The notes under the pieces were generated by a model. The model did not search any database, was not told the origin of the DNA, and was given only the letters and a program-made list of their open reading frames with translations. Positions 1 through 7,867 of a stretch of 64,000 bases of DNA are shown piece after piece. The stretch covers positions 62,001 to 126,000 of the forward strand of contig NZ_JOJE01000002.1 of the NCBI RefSeq assembly GCF_000720255.1. Reading direction: 5' to 3'. Both the position numbers and the translations under genes were made by a program. This DNA comes from Streptomyces griseus subsp. griseus (lineage in GTDB: Bacteria; Actinomycetota; Actinomycetes; Streptomycetales; Streptomycetaceae). Every line of letters begins with the position of its first letter. The first letter of the stretch is position 1.

Positions 1-81
1 GACACCCAGAAGCTGAAGCTGGTCGAGCACGAGGCCTACGCCAACGGCCTCCAGAAGCAGGTCTTCGACGTCGTCCGCTGA
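1..81 (+). CDS. C-terminal fragment of an unidentified protein
   Basis: An open frame enters from the left edge and ends at TGA 79-81, giving 26 residues that end in KQVFDVVR. Codon use is typical of a high-GC actinomycete gene and a strong hairpin follows, so this is very probably the end of a real gene. The fragment is too short to assign a family, and no function is proposed. Confidence 0.6.
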   Translation, partial: DTQKLKLVEHEAYANGLQKQVFDVVR

Positions 82-126
82 CGTCCGCCACTACCGGAAG
101 ACAAGCGCAACATTCGCCATCTCACC

Positions 127-183
127 GAGGACGCGGTGCCCTCCGCGGGGGACCGTGCGGCGCACGCCGGGCGCCGCGTCCTC
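127..183 (+). terminator. Long hairpin after the partial gene
   Basis: Bases 127-141 pair with 169-183 (15 pairs, one G-T wobble), and the loop carries a second small hairpin (CGTGCG 154-159 with CGCACG 161-166). It starts 46 bp after the stop of the partial gene. There is no U-tract, as is usual for Streptomyces terminators. It would separate the upstream gene from the xylanase transcript. Confidence 0.6.
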
Positions 184-212
184 CGAGGTGGAACGCCGGA
201 TGATCGATTCGA

Positions 213-239
213 CGAATGTTTCGGATCCGGCACCGAAAC
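213..239. promoter_or_regulatory. Candidate xylanase operator (CGAA-TTCG palindromes)
   Basis: Two overlapping palindromes lie 40-66 bp before the xylanase ATG: CGAAtgtTTCG at 213-223, and GTTTCGG 218-224 paired with CCGAAAC 233-239. Hyphenated CGAA/TTCG palindromes are known upstream of xylanase genes in Streptomyces, where LacI-family repressors act on related sites. A TTGACA at 242-247 directly follows. Assignment to a particular repressor is inference. Confidence 0.5.
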
Positions 240-278
240 TATTGACAGTTGACACGAGCACACCAACACTGCACCACC

Positions 279-953
279 ATGAATCCCACACACCGCTTAC
301 GGCGGTTCCTCGGTCGGGTCTGTGCGGTCGTGCTCGTCGTCGGGGCGACGGTGGCCCTGCCCGGCACGGCGCACGCCGACACGGTCGTCACCACGAACCA
401 GACCGGCACCAACAACGGCTACTACTACTCGTTCTGGACGGACGCGCCGGGGACGGTCTCGATGACCCTGGCGTCCGGCGGGAAGTACAGCACCTCCTGG
501 CGCAACACCGGGAACTTCGTCGCCGGCAAGGGCTGGAACAACGGCGGGCGCAGGAGCGTGACCTACTCGGGCACCTTCAACCCGTCCGGCAACGCCTACC
601 TCGCGCTCTACGGGTGGACGTCGAACCCGCTCGTCGAGTACTACGTCGTCGACAACTGGGGCACCTACCGCCCGACAGGAACGTACAAGGGCACGGTCAC
701 CAGCGACGGCGGCACGTACGACATCTACAAGACGACGCGATACAACGCCCCGTCCGTCGAGGGGCAGCGCACCTTCGACCAGTACTGGAGCGTGCGGCAG
801 CAGAAGCGGACGGGCGGGACCATCACCACCGGCAACCACTTCGACGCCTGGGCTCGCGCGGGCATGCCCCTCGGCAACTTCAAGTACTACATGATCATGG
901 CGACCGAGGGGTACCGAAGCAGCGGCAACTCCACCATCACGGTGCAACCATGA
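279..953 (+). CDS. Secreted GH11 endo-1,4-beta-xylanase
   Basis: A 224-residue protein that cleaves beta-1,4-xylan outside the cell. The N-terminus is a signal peptide (RRFLGR, hydrophobic core, cleavage near AHA-DTVV). The rest is a single GH11 jelly roll with the nucleophile Glu at about 120 ([11 protein letters not shown]) and the acid/base Glu at about 210 (ATEGYRSSG). It ends right after the catalytic domain, so the carbohydrate-binding module found on larger Streptomyces xylanases is absent. The ATG at 279 was chosen because it starts a clean signal peptide; a TTG at 249 is in frame, and neither has a good Shine-Dalgarno. The stop overlaps the next start (ATGA), so it is probably translationally coupled to the esterase. 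Confidence 0.93.
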   Translation: MNPTHRLRRFLGRVCAVVLVVGATVALPGTAHADTVVTTNQTGTNNGYYYSFWTDAPGTVSMTLASGGKYSTSWRNTGNFVAGKGWNNGGRRSVTYSGTFNPSGNAYLALYGWTSNPLVEYYVVDNWGTYRPTGTYKGTVTSDGGTYDIYKTTRYNAPSVEGQRTFDQYWSVRQQKRTGGTITTGNHFDAWARAGMPLGNFKYYMIMATEGYRSSGNSTITVQP

Positions 954-1627
954 CCTTGCGCCGCTCACTGTTCGCCCGGCTGGCCGTCCTCGTGACGGCC
1001 GCCGCGGGCACCCTCACCGTGAACACCGCCGCCCCGGCCCAGGCCGCCGCCTGCTCCGGGTACGTCGGGCTCACCTTCGACGACGGCCCCTCCGGCAACA
1101 CGCCCGCCCTGCTCAACGCGCTGCGGCAGAACGGGCTGCGGGCCACCATGTTCAACCAGGGCCAGTACGCCGCCGCGAACCCCTCCCAGGTCCGGGCCCA
1201 GGTGAGCGCCGGCATGTGGGTCGGCAACCACAGCTACACCCATCCGCACCTCACCCGGCTCGGCCAGTCGCAGATCGACTCGGAGCTCTCGCGGACCCAG
1301 CAGGCCGTGGCGAACGCGGGCGGCGGCACCCCGAAACTGTTCCGGCCGCCGTACGGCGAGACCAACTCGACCGTGAAGTCGGTCGCGGCCCGGTACGGCC
1401 TGACCCAGATCATCTGGGACGTCGACTCGCAGGACTGGAACGGCGCGAGCACCGACGCGATCGTGCAGGCCGCCGCCCGGCTGACCAACGGTCAGGTCAT
1501 CCTGATGCACGACTGGTCCGCCAACACGCTCGCGGCGATCCCGCGCGTCGCGCGGGGGTTGGCGGGCCGCGGCCTGTGTGCGGGCATGATCTCGCCGCAG
1601 ACCGGCCGCGCGGTGGCCCCGGGCTGA
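950..1627 (+). CDS. Secreted CE4 polysaccharide deacetylase, probable acetylxylan esterase
   Basis: A 225-residue exported NodB-fold metal-dependent deacetylase. The signal peptide ends near AQAA. Catalytic motifs are complete: LTFDDGP (base Asp44, metal Asp45), NHSYTH (metal His94 and His98), [15 protein letters not shown] and ILMHD. The ATG overlaps the xylanase stop. Adjacency of a GH11 xylanase and a CE4 acetylxylan esterase is known from the S. lividans xlnB-axeA locus, which supports removal of acetyl groups from xylan as the job. Unlike AxeA-type enzymes there is no linker or binding module after the catalytic domain. Chitooligosaccharide deacetylase is the alternative. Confidence 0.88.
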   Translation: MTLRRSLFARLAVLVTAAAGTLTVNTAAPAQAAACSGYVGLTFDDGPSGNTPALLNALRQNGLRATMFNQGQYAAANPSQVRAQVSAGMWVGNHSYTHPHLTRLGQSQIDSELSRTQQAVANAGGGTPKLFRPPYGETNSTVKSVAARYGLTQIIWDVDSQDWNGASTDAIVQAAARLTNGQVILMHDWSANTLAAIPRVARGLAGRGLCAGMISPQTGRAVAPG

Positions 1628-1757
1628 GTCCGCCACACATGGGATCCAGTCGGGTTCCCTTCAGTTCGGTTCAACCATTCATCTTGTTTCCGAGAATTGG
1701 TGGCTCCTATCATCAGCACGTCGGAGATCCAGCACCTGCGCCGGACAGGAGTCCCGC

Positions 1758-4700
1758 ATGCGCACCATCCGCCGTGTCCTGATGCCCCTGCTCGTCGCGA
1801 CGGGTCTGGTCCTCGGCGTGCTGGCGGCCGGGCCGCCCGCCGTGGCAGCGGGGAGCGCCCGGCCCTGGACGATTCCCGCCCTGAAGCAGTGGACGTCGTC
1901 CTCGTCGGGCGCGTTCGCCGCCGACGCCTCGACCCGCGTGGTGAGCGCCGAGCCCGCCCTCGCCGCCACCGCCCACACCTTCGCCACCGACCTCGGCGCC
2001 CTGCTCGGCCGCGACATCGATGTCGTCCGGGGCCCCGCCCGGCCGCACGACGTCGTCCTGCGCACCGATCCGTCCGTGCGACCGATGGCCGAGGGTTACC
2101 GCCTGGACGTCGCCACCACCACCGTGATCAGCGGCGCCACCGGCACCGGGGTGTTCTGGGGCACCCGCTCCGTGCTCCAGATGCTCGCGCAGGGCCGTAC
2201 GCTCCCGGCCGGCACCGGCAAGGACTGGCCGGACTACCCGTACCGGGGCATCTCCCTCTGCAACTGCGCGAAGTTCTTCTCGGTGCCCTGGCTGGTCCGG
2301 CTCATCAAGGACATGTCGTACCTCAAGTACAACCAGCTGCACCTGGAGATGCGGATCGCCAGTACGGCGCACCCGGAGAACAACTCCCTTACCGACCCGG
2401 TGTACTCGCCCGCGCAGGTGCGTCAGATCGTCAGCGCCGGGCAGCGCTACCACGTACAGGTCGTCCAACAGGTCGGTACACCCGGCCACATGGACTACTA
2501 CCTCGCCGCCCACCCGGAGCTGCGGGCCGTCGACGCCTCCGGGGCCGCCAACCCGTCGAACCTCGACATGGCCGACCCGGCGGCGCTGCCCTACGTCAGG
2601 TCCCTCCTCGACGAGCAGATGCCGCAGTTCCCGGGCGGCGTCTGGTACGGCGGCGGTGACGAGTACCTGAGCTCCGCGGCCGGTTACGAGCAGTACCCGT
2701 CGCTGGTCAAGTGGGCCCACCAGCAGGCCGGTTCGGACGCTCCGGCCGCCGACTCCTGGGTGCTGTGGCAGAACCGGATCCACGACTACGTCGCGAGCCA
2801 GGGCCGCACCCTGCACGTCTGGAACGACCAGCTGTACGAAGGCATGCCCACCAAGCTCGACCCGGGTGTCGTCGTCGACTACTGGATCCACCAGGACGGC
2901 CGGACCACGCCCGCCGAGATCGCCGCCAACGGCAACGACCTCGTCAACGTCTCCGACTCCCTGTACTACGCCAGCGGCGGGCCGCCCGACGCCCAGTGGA
3001 TCTACGAGACGTTCACGCCCTCCCTGTTCAGCGGCGGCCTCACCCTGCCCGCCGACGACCCCCATCTGCTGGGTTCCGCCATGGGCGTGTGGCCGGCCGC
3101 CTACGGGGACACCCAACACTCCGTCGAGCAGGGCCTGTTCGGGCCGCTGCGTGCCCTCGCCCAGAAGAACTGGGGTGGCACCCCGCTCGTGTCGTCGTAC
3201 GCGGACTTCCAGCCCGTCGAGCAGGCGATCGGCCACGCCCCCGGCTACGACACCGCGGGCACCCTCCCCGGGGACCGCGTGTACACCCTGCGGGCGGGCA
3301 ACGGCTCCTACGCCGTCGCCACCGGGTCCGGGAACCGTACGGGCTCGCTCGTCACCGCGGCCGGCGCGGGTACGGCCGGGGGCTGGCTGCTGAAGGAGGA
3401 CGCCGACGGCGTGTACACCCTGCGCGCGCAGGCGGACGGACGTTGCGCCGAGGTGTCCGGCCAGTCGTACGCGCAGAACGTCCGCATCGTCACGGCGGAC
3501 TGCGTCGCCGACTCGGACGCCCAGAAGTGGCTCGCCGAACCGACTTCCGGCGGGCTGGTCCTGCGCTCCGCCCTCAGCGGGCGCGTGCTCACCGCGCCCT
3601 CCGGCGGGGCGGGAACGGCGCTCGTCCAGCGGTACGACACCGGCGCCGCGGGCCAGCGGTGGACGGTGGCGCCGGCTGCCTCCCAGCTGACGGGTGCTCT
3701 GGCCGTCGGCGCCCCGGTCGTCCCCGCCGGCGGACAGACCGGTGTCACCGTGTCGCTCACCAACCACGGCAGCCGCCCCGTCGCCCTGCCGGACGTCTCG
3801 CTCCACACCCCCGACGGCTGGACGGCCGAGCCCCAGGGCACGCCGCCGGCCCGGCTGGACGCGGGCGCCACCGCCACCCTGAAGTGGACCGCGACGGCCC
3901 CGCGGGACGCCGCCACCGGCTTCGCCCCACTGCGCGCGGTGTCCGCCACGGAGGGCGCCACCGGCTCGGTGATGACCACGGCCGCCGGTCTGAAGGGAGC
4001 CACCGCGTTCGACGCCGACTTCGTCTCCGGCACGGTCACCCCGATCGACCTGGCCACCGGCACCGCGCAGGACGCCGTCACCGTCGGCAAACTGCCCGGC
4101 ACGATCGTGGCCGACCCCTCGGGTACGACCCTGTACGTCGCCAACCAGGGCTCGGCGTCGGTCAGCGTCATCGACACCGCCACCCGCAAGGTCACCGCCA
4201 CCGTGCCGGTGGGCACCACCCCGGCGGGGCTGGCGCTGTCGCCGGACGGCAAGACCCTGTGGGTCTCGGCCTACAGCGACAACGCCGTGCAGCCGGTCGA
4301 CCTGGCCACCCTGACGGCGGGCCCGGAGATCCCCGTCGGCGCCGGACCCGAGAACCTGGCCGTCGGCCCGGACGGCGGCACCCTGTGGGTCGCCTGCCGC
4401 ACCGGCAACCAGGTCGTCCCCGTGGACACCGCCGCCCGTACGGCGGGCACCGCGGTGCCGGTGGCGAACAGCCCCTTCGGCATCGCCGTCAGCCAGGACG
4501 GCGGCACGGTGTACGTGGGCCAGCAGACGGCGAAGACGGTCCTGCCGATCGACACCGCCACGCACACCCCGGGCGCCCCGATCGGCGTCGGCGGATCCCC
4601 CTTCGGGCTGACCGTCAGCCCGGACGGCAGGACCCTCGCCGTGGGCGTGAACGACACCTACACCGCCGCCTTCGTCGACCTCGCGACCGGCAAGGTCCGC

Positions 4701-4877
4701 GGCAGCGTCCTGCTGGGCCAGCAGCCCACCCAGATCGCCTACACCCCGGACGGGACGGTGGCGTACGCGGCCGTGGGCGCCGACGGGACCGTGGTGCCGA
4801 TCCTGACGGCGACCGGTGAGACGGGACCGCCCGTCCGGGTCGGCAGCTATCCGATCGGCGTGGTGGTGGTCCCGTAG
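1758..4877 (+). CDS. Secreted GH20 beta-N-acetylhexosaminidase with ricin-like, NEW3 and beta-propeller domains
   Basis: A 1039-residue exported protein. After a signal peptide (cleavage near AVAAG) come a GH20b-like domain, then a GH20 barrel with the Asp301-Glu302 pair in WYGGGDEYL. Residues about 500-640 resemble a ricin/CBM13 lectin fold (RCAEVSGQ, QKW, QRW). Residues about 645-745 look like an NEW3 immunoglobulin-like domain (GGQTGVTVSLTNHG). The last 290 residues are YVTN-type propeller repeats (LYVANQGSASVSVID, DGKTLWVSAYSDNAV). The family role is release of terminal N-acetylhexosamines. GH20 linked to a propeller is unusual. The ATG has GGACAGGAG upstream. It converges on the next gene with a 13 bp gap. 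Confidence 0.85.
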   Translation: MRTIRRVLMPLLVATGLVLGVLAAGPPAVAAGSARPWTIPALKQWTSSSSGAFAADASTRVVSAEPALAATAHTFATDLGALLGRDIDVVRGPARPHDVVLRTDPSVRPMAEGYRLDVATTTVISGATGTGVFWGTRSVLQMLAQGRTLPAGTGKDWPDYPYRGISLCNCAKFFSVPWLVRLIKDMSYLKYNQLHLEMRIASTAHPENNSLTDPVYSPAQVRQIVSAGQRYHVQVVQQVGTPGHMDYYLAAHPELRAVDASGAANPSNLDMADPAALPYVRSLLDEQMPQFPGGVWYGGGDEYLSSAAGYEQYPSLVKWAHQQAGSDAPAADSWVLWQNRIHDYVASQGRTLHVWNDQLYEGMPTKLDPGVVVDYWIHQDGRTTPAEIAANGNDLVNVSDSLYYASGGPPDAQWIYETFTPSLFSGGLTLPADDPHLLGSAMGVWPAAYGDTQHSVEQGLFGPLRALAQKNWGGTPLVSSYADFQPVEQAIGHAPGYDTAGTLPGDRVYTLRAGNGSYAVATGSGNRTGSLVTAAGAGTAGGWLLKEDADGVYTLRAQADGRCAEVSGQSYAQNVRIVTADCVADSDAQKWLAEPTSGGLVLRSALSGRVLTAPSGGAGTALVQRYDTGAAGQRWTVAPAASQLTGALAVGAPVVPAGGQTGVTVSLTNHGSRPVALPDVSLHTPDGWTAEPQGTPPARLDAGATATLKWTATAPRDAATGFAPLRAVSATEGATGSVMTTAAGLKGATAFDADFVSGTVTPIDLATGTAQDAVTVGKLPGTIVADPSGTTLYVANQGSASVSVIDTATRKVTATVPVGTTPAGLALSPDGKTLWVSAYSDNAVQPVDLATLTAGPEIPVGAGPENLAVGPDGGTLWVACRTGNQVVPVDTAARTAGTAVPVANSPFGIAVSQDGGTVYVGQQTAKTVLPIDTATHTPGAPIGVGGSPFGLTVSPDGRTLAVGVNDTYTAAFVDLATGKVRGSVLLGQQPTQIAYTPDGTVAYAAVGADGTVVPILTATGETGPPVRVGSYPIGVVVVP

Positions 4878-4890
4878 AACCTCGCGGGTC

Positions 4891-6015
4891 TCACTTCTTC
4901 CCGGACGTCAGGTCACGGAGGGGATCGTTCGGGTCGGGCGGGATCGTGTCGTCCGGTACGGCTTCGGGGGCGTCCCGCACGGCCTGGAGTGTCAGGTAGG
5001 TGACGGCGCTGACCAGGTCACCGTCGCCCGGGCCCCCCAGGGTCGTGTTCCTCTCCTCCAGGGGCAGCGCGGTCTTCGGGTCGACGACGAGCCGGCTGCG
5101 GAGGTCCTCACCGTCGTACTCGATCGCCACCCCGGCCCGGCCGGCACTGTCGCGCACGGGGCCGACGAGACGGAGGTAGGGCAGCCCGGCCAGCACGTCG
5201 TAGAGCGCGGAGCGCAGTTCGGGGCTCACGGGGGACCTGAGCAGGGTGATGATGCCGTTGAAGACCGCCTCCTGCTCGGGTGTGTCCGGATTGCCGCTGT
5301 AGAGGTACGCCTTGAGGGCGCGGGGTTCGGTCGGCAGCTCGCGCAGGTCGTCCCAGTCGATCATCATGCCGGCGACCTGCCACCCCATCTGGGCGTCAGG
5401 CCCCTTCCCCGCCGGCGTCAGCGCGTACTGCCCGTTCCAGGCCCGGCTGATCATTCCCTCCCGGCACAGCCAGATCGTGCCCACGTCCGAGCCGTCCTTC
5501 CCGCCCCCCTTCCTCACGGGCACGGGCCTCCCCCAGGGCCGGGGCGAGTCGTCGGCGCCGGAGGTCATCTTCTGGCGCACCTTCCAGTAGGGGGCGTCGG
5601 TGGCCTTCGCGTCGGCGGCGGTGCCCGCGACCTCGTGCAGGAAGGACGCCGCGCCCGCGCTGGCCGCGGGGGGCGTGTCGCCGAACGGGACGGCCGGAAC
5701 GGCCACCGCCCCGGCGACGACGGCCGCGACGGCGACGGAGAGGAGGACGCGGCTGCGGCGGGTACGGCCGAAGGGGCGCCAGGACAGGAGCCGGGTCCTG
5801 GGCGAGGCCCGGTCGGCGCCCACCCGCGCGCCGACCCCCACGCCGGCGCCGGGATCCACGCCCACACCCGCGCTCACGCCCGCACCGTCGGAAGCAGCGG
5901 CCAGCCGTACGGCGGCCAGCGCCGCGGCGACCACGGCGGTGTCGGGCGGGGCGACCTCACCGGCGGCGACCAGACGGTCCGCGCCGGGGAAGCCGAGAAC
6001 CTCGTGCTCGCTCAT
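4891..6015 (-). CDS. CU044_5270-type membrane protein, partner of ECF sigma factor
   Basis: A 374-residue protein with a cytosolic N-terminal segment of about 85 residues, one membrane segment (SRVLLSVAVAAVVAGAV, about 87-110) and an exported C-terminal domain with WKVRQKM and a CREGM motif. This layout matches the CU044_5270 family, which is commonly encoded beside ECF sigma factors in actinomycetes. A sensor or anti-sigma role is inferred from the overlap with the sigma gene, not from a recognisable zinc-binding anti-sigma motif. The ATG at 6013-6015 overlaps the sigma stop. A longer reading frame upstream is only the sigma gene in another frame. Confidence 0.78.
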   Translation of the reverse strand: MSEHEVLGFPGADRLVAAGEVAPPDTAVVAAALAAVRLAAASDGAGVSAGVGVDPGAGVGVGARVGADRASPRTRLLSWRPFGRTRRSRVLLSVAVAAVVAGAVAVPAVPFGDTPPAASAGAASFLHEVAGTAADAKATDAPYWKVRQKMTSGADDSPRPWGRPVPVRKGGGKDGSDVGTIWLCREGMISRAWNGQYALTPAGKGPDAQMGWQVAGMMIDWDDLRELPTEPRALKAYLYSGNPDTPEQEAVFNGIITLLRSPVSPELRSALYDVLAGLPYLRLVGPVRDSAGRAGVAIEYDGEDLRSRLVVDPKTALPLEERNTTLGGPGDGDLVSAVTYLTLQAVRDAPEAVPDDTIPPDPNDPLRDLTSGKK

Positions 6016-6641
6016 GCGAAGTCTCCTGTCGAACGCAGTACGGGGGAGGGCGAGGGCCGTGCGGTGTCGAGCGCCTCGCGCAGACGGCCGCGCGCCCGGT
6101 GCAGTCGGGAGCGCGCGGTGCCGGGGGGTATGCCGAGCACGGCGGCGGCCTCGGTCGGGGTGAGCTGCTCCCAGGCGACGAGCAGCAACAGCTCCCGCTC
6201 CACGTGCGGGAGTTCGGCCAGGGTGCGGCGTACCAGCGGGGCGAGCGCGGCGGCGTCGAGCCGCTGATCCACCGCGTGCCACGGGTCGTTCTCGGCCGGT
6301 CCGCGCCCAGGCGGCTCGGGTTCCGTCCTGGATCGCTCCCGAGCGGTGCGCCGCCAGTGCGTGGCCAGCACGTTTCTGGCCACACCGAACAGCCAGGTGC
6401 GGACGGTGCCGCGGGCCTGGTCGAAGGTGCGGCGGCTCGCGTAGGCCTGGAGCCAGACCTCGGAGAGCAGATCGTCGGCGGCGGTGGGCGCCCGGCGCGT
6501 CAAATACCCGTGCAGCGCCACCGAGTGACGGGTGACCAGCGTCTCGAACGCCGCCGGGTCACGGGCCGAGCGGGCCAGCAGATCGCCCTCGTCCGGCACA
6601 TCGCCGTCCGCCTCCGGCCGCCGTAACGGTTCCTGTGTCAT
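6012..6641 (-). CDS. ECF RNA polymerase sigma factor
   Basis: A 209-residue sigma-70 family protein with only regions 2 and 4. Region 2 covers about residues 27-98 (FETLVTRHS, DDLLSEVWLQAY, TWLFGVARNVL); region 4 covers about 135-190 (ELPHVERELLLLVAWEQLTPTEAAAVLG, ARSRLHRARGRL). It directs RNA polymerase to a small promoter set and usually its own operon. GAAGGGGACTC precedes the ATG. The stop overlaps the start of the membrane partner, so the two are probably made in fixed ratio. GTTTCAC at about 6744 on this strand, followed by CGTC, could be an autoregulated ECF promoter, but this is weak. Confidence 0.92.
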   Translation of the reverse strand: MTQEPLRRPEADGDVPDEGDLLARSARDPAAFETLVTRHSVALHGYLTRRAPTAADDLLSEVWLQAYASRRTFDQARGTVRTWLFGVARNVLATHWRRTARERSRTEPEPPGRGPAENDPWHAVDQRLDAAALAPLVRRTLAELPHVERELLLLVAWEQLTPTEAAAVLGIPPGTARSRLHRARGRLREALDTARPSPSPVLRSTGDFA

Positions 6642-6999
6642 GAGTCCCCTTCAGTCCCCATCCGTGACCGAACGAGACGGCCACACCCTCTACTTGGCGA
6701 CCGGGAGCCCGGGCGTTCGCGACGGGTCGGGGCGAGGGTGTGAAACTGGCCGCCCACAGTCGCGGCGGCGTCACCGCGACCGCCGCGGCCGACGCGCGGC
6801 CACCAACCGCGTACATGCAAGGCGTCGGGCCAGGCCCTGGACACAGGCAGGTTTGTGTCGCAGCCGCCGGCCATGGACCGGGCCGCCGATGACGCTACGG
6901 CGCGCTCCCTTGCGTCCCAGTGCCATGGCACCTCTTCGGCAGGGGGAGGCCGGCGTATGTGCCCCCGTGTCGTTCCGGTTTCCGGGGCGCGATGTCTGG
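6642..6999. other. Intergenic region with no convincing gene
   Basis: These 358 bases lie between the TetR stop and the sigma-factor start. Frames crossing it lack family resemblance and are extensions of neighbouring-gene shadows. It holds a 7-bp inverted repeat (GTCGCGG 6759-6765 with CCGCGAC 6774-6780) that may terminate the TetR transcript, and presumably the sigma-factor promoter. Confidence 0.5.
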
Positions 7000-7653
7000 T
7001 CAGCGGCCCGTCGCCAGCAGGCCGTTGACCACCAGGGACGCCAGGGACTCGGCCGTGGCCGCCTGCTGTTGCGGGGAGGTGGGCTCGGGCCTGCCGAGGC
7101 GGCGGGCCAGGGGCATGTCGAGCATGCCCGAGACAGGGGGGATGACGGCGAAGAACAGGATGTCGACCGGGACGGGGGCCATGCGCCCGTCGGCGACGAG
7201 TGCGTCGATGCAGGTGGCCATGGTCTGCAGGGTGGGGGCGATGTAGTGCTCGTACAGGTACTCCAACCGCTCGGTGTCCCGGTTGAGTTCGCCGACGAGG
7301 AGCCGGGCGACCAGCGGGGCGTCCGCCGCGGTGCGGTAGAAGCCCGTGATGATCTGCCGTAGCCGCTCGGCTTCGTCGAGGGAGGGGTCGACGTAAGGAA
7401 GGCGGGCCAGTTGCGCGCCCAGGGCGTCGTCGACCACCGCGCGCCAGAAGGCGGCCTTGGACCCGTAGCGGTCGTTGATGAAGTTGTGGCTGACACCCAG
7501 GCGGCGGGCCAGCTCGCGCGCGGAGGCGTGGTCGTAGCCCAGCTCGGCGAAGGCCTCAAGGCCGCGCAGCAGGATGCTCTCCTCCTCGGGCACCGCGGGG
7601 GTGCCCGAGCCGGGGCGCCCGGGCCGTCGGGCGGACTCGGTTCGCGCTCCCAT
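7000..7653 (-). CDS. TetR-family repressor of the adjacent DHA2 efflux gene
   Basis: About 217 residues. An N-terminal helix-turn-helix (ELARRLGVSHNFINDRYGSKAAFW) follows a basic RRPGRPGSG stretch; the C-terminal ligand domain is unassigned. Two starts each have a near-perfect Shine-Dalgarno: GTG at 7671 with GAGGAGG five bases upstream, and ATG at 7653 with another GAGGAGG five bases upstream. The second is used here. It is transcribed divergently from an MFS drug transporter, with a double palindrome between them, which is the usual layout for a repressor that controls both genes and responds to a transported compound. Confidence 0.87.
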   Translation of the reverse strand: MGARTESARRPGRPGSGTPAVPEEESILLRGLEAFAELGYDHASARELARRLGVSHNFINDRYGSKAAFWRAVVDDALGAQLARLPYVDPSLDEAERLRQIITGFYRTAADAPLVARLLVGELNRDTERLEYLYEHYIAPTLQTMATCIDALVADGRMAPVPVDILFFAVIPPVSGMLDMPLARRLGRPEPTSPQQQAATAESLASLVVNGLLATGR

Positions 7654-7713
7654 CCCTGCCTCCTCATTCACCGGTGGCCTCCTCGATCGCCGGACACCTG
7701 CCGACCAGCTTAC

Positions 7714-7752
7714 TTGACACCTGTCAGACGACGACTAATCTGACAGGTGTCA
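7714..7752. promoter_or_regulatory. Double TetR operator over the efflux promoter
   Basis: TGACACCTGTCA (7715-7726) and TGACAGGTGTCA (7741-7752) are reverse complements of each other and each is itself near-palindromic (TGACA-NN-TGTCA), with centres 26 bp apart. TTGACA 7714-7719 and TAATCT 7736-7741, separated by 16 bp, form a plausible rightward promoter lying between and within the sites. Binding here would block the MFS promoter and the tetR start region. Confidence 0.75.
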
Positions 7753-7867
7753 GAGGTGCGGCCGACAGCCGCCGGAGAACGTGACGAGCTCCATCGACGC
7801 AGCCGTCCCGGCCCCGTACAGCCCGACCTCACGGATCCCCCCGCCCCACCCCTCAGGAGCCTTCGTC

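Noticed and set aside
155..1627. 490-codon frame spanning xylanase and esterase
   Set aside because: Its first 265 codons are the xylanase read in the wrong frame; only the part from 950 encodes the CE4 enzyme.
1713..4565. 950-codon open frame antisense to the GH20 gene
   Set aside because: Arg/Gly-rich shadow of high-GC coding DNA; no domain, no ribosome site, and the sense frame has clear family motifs.
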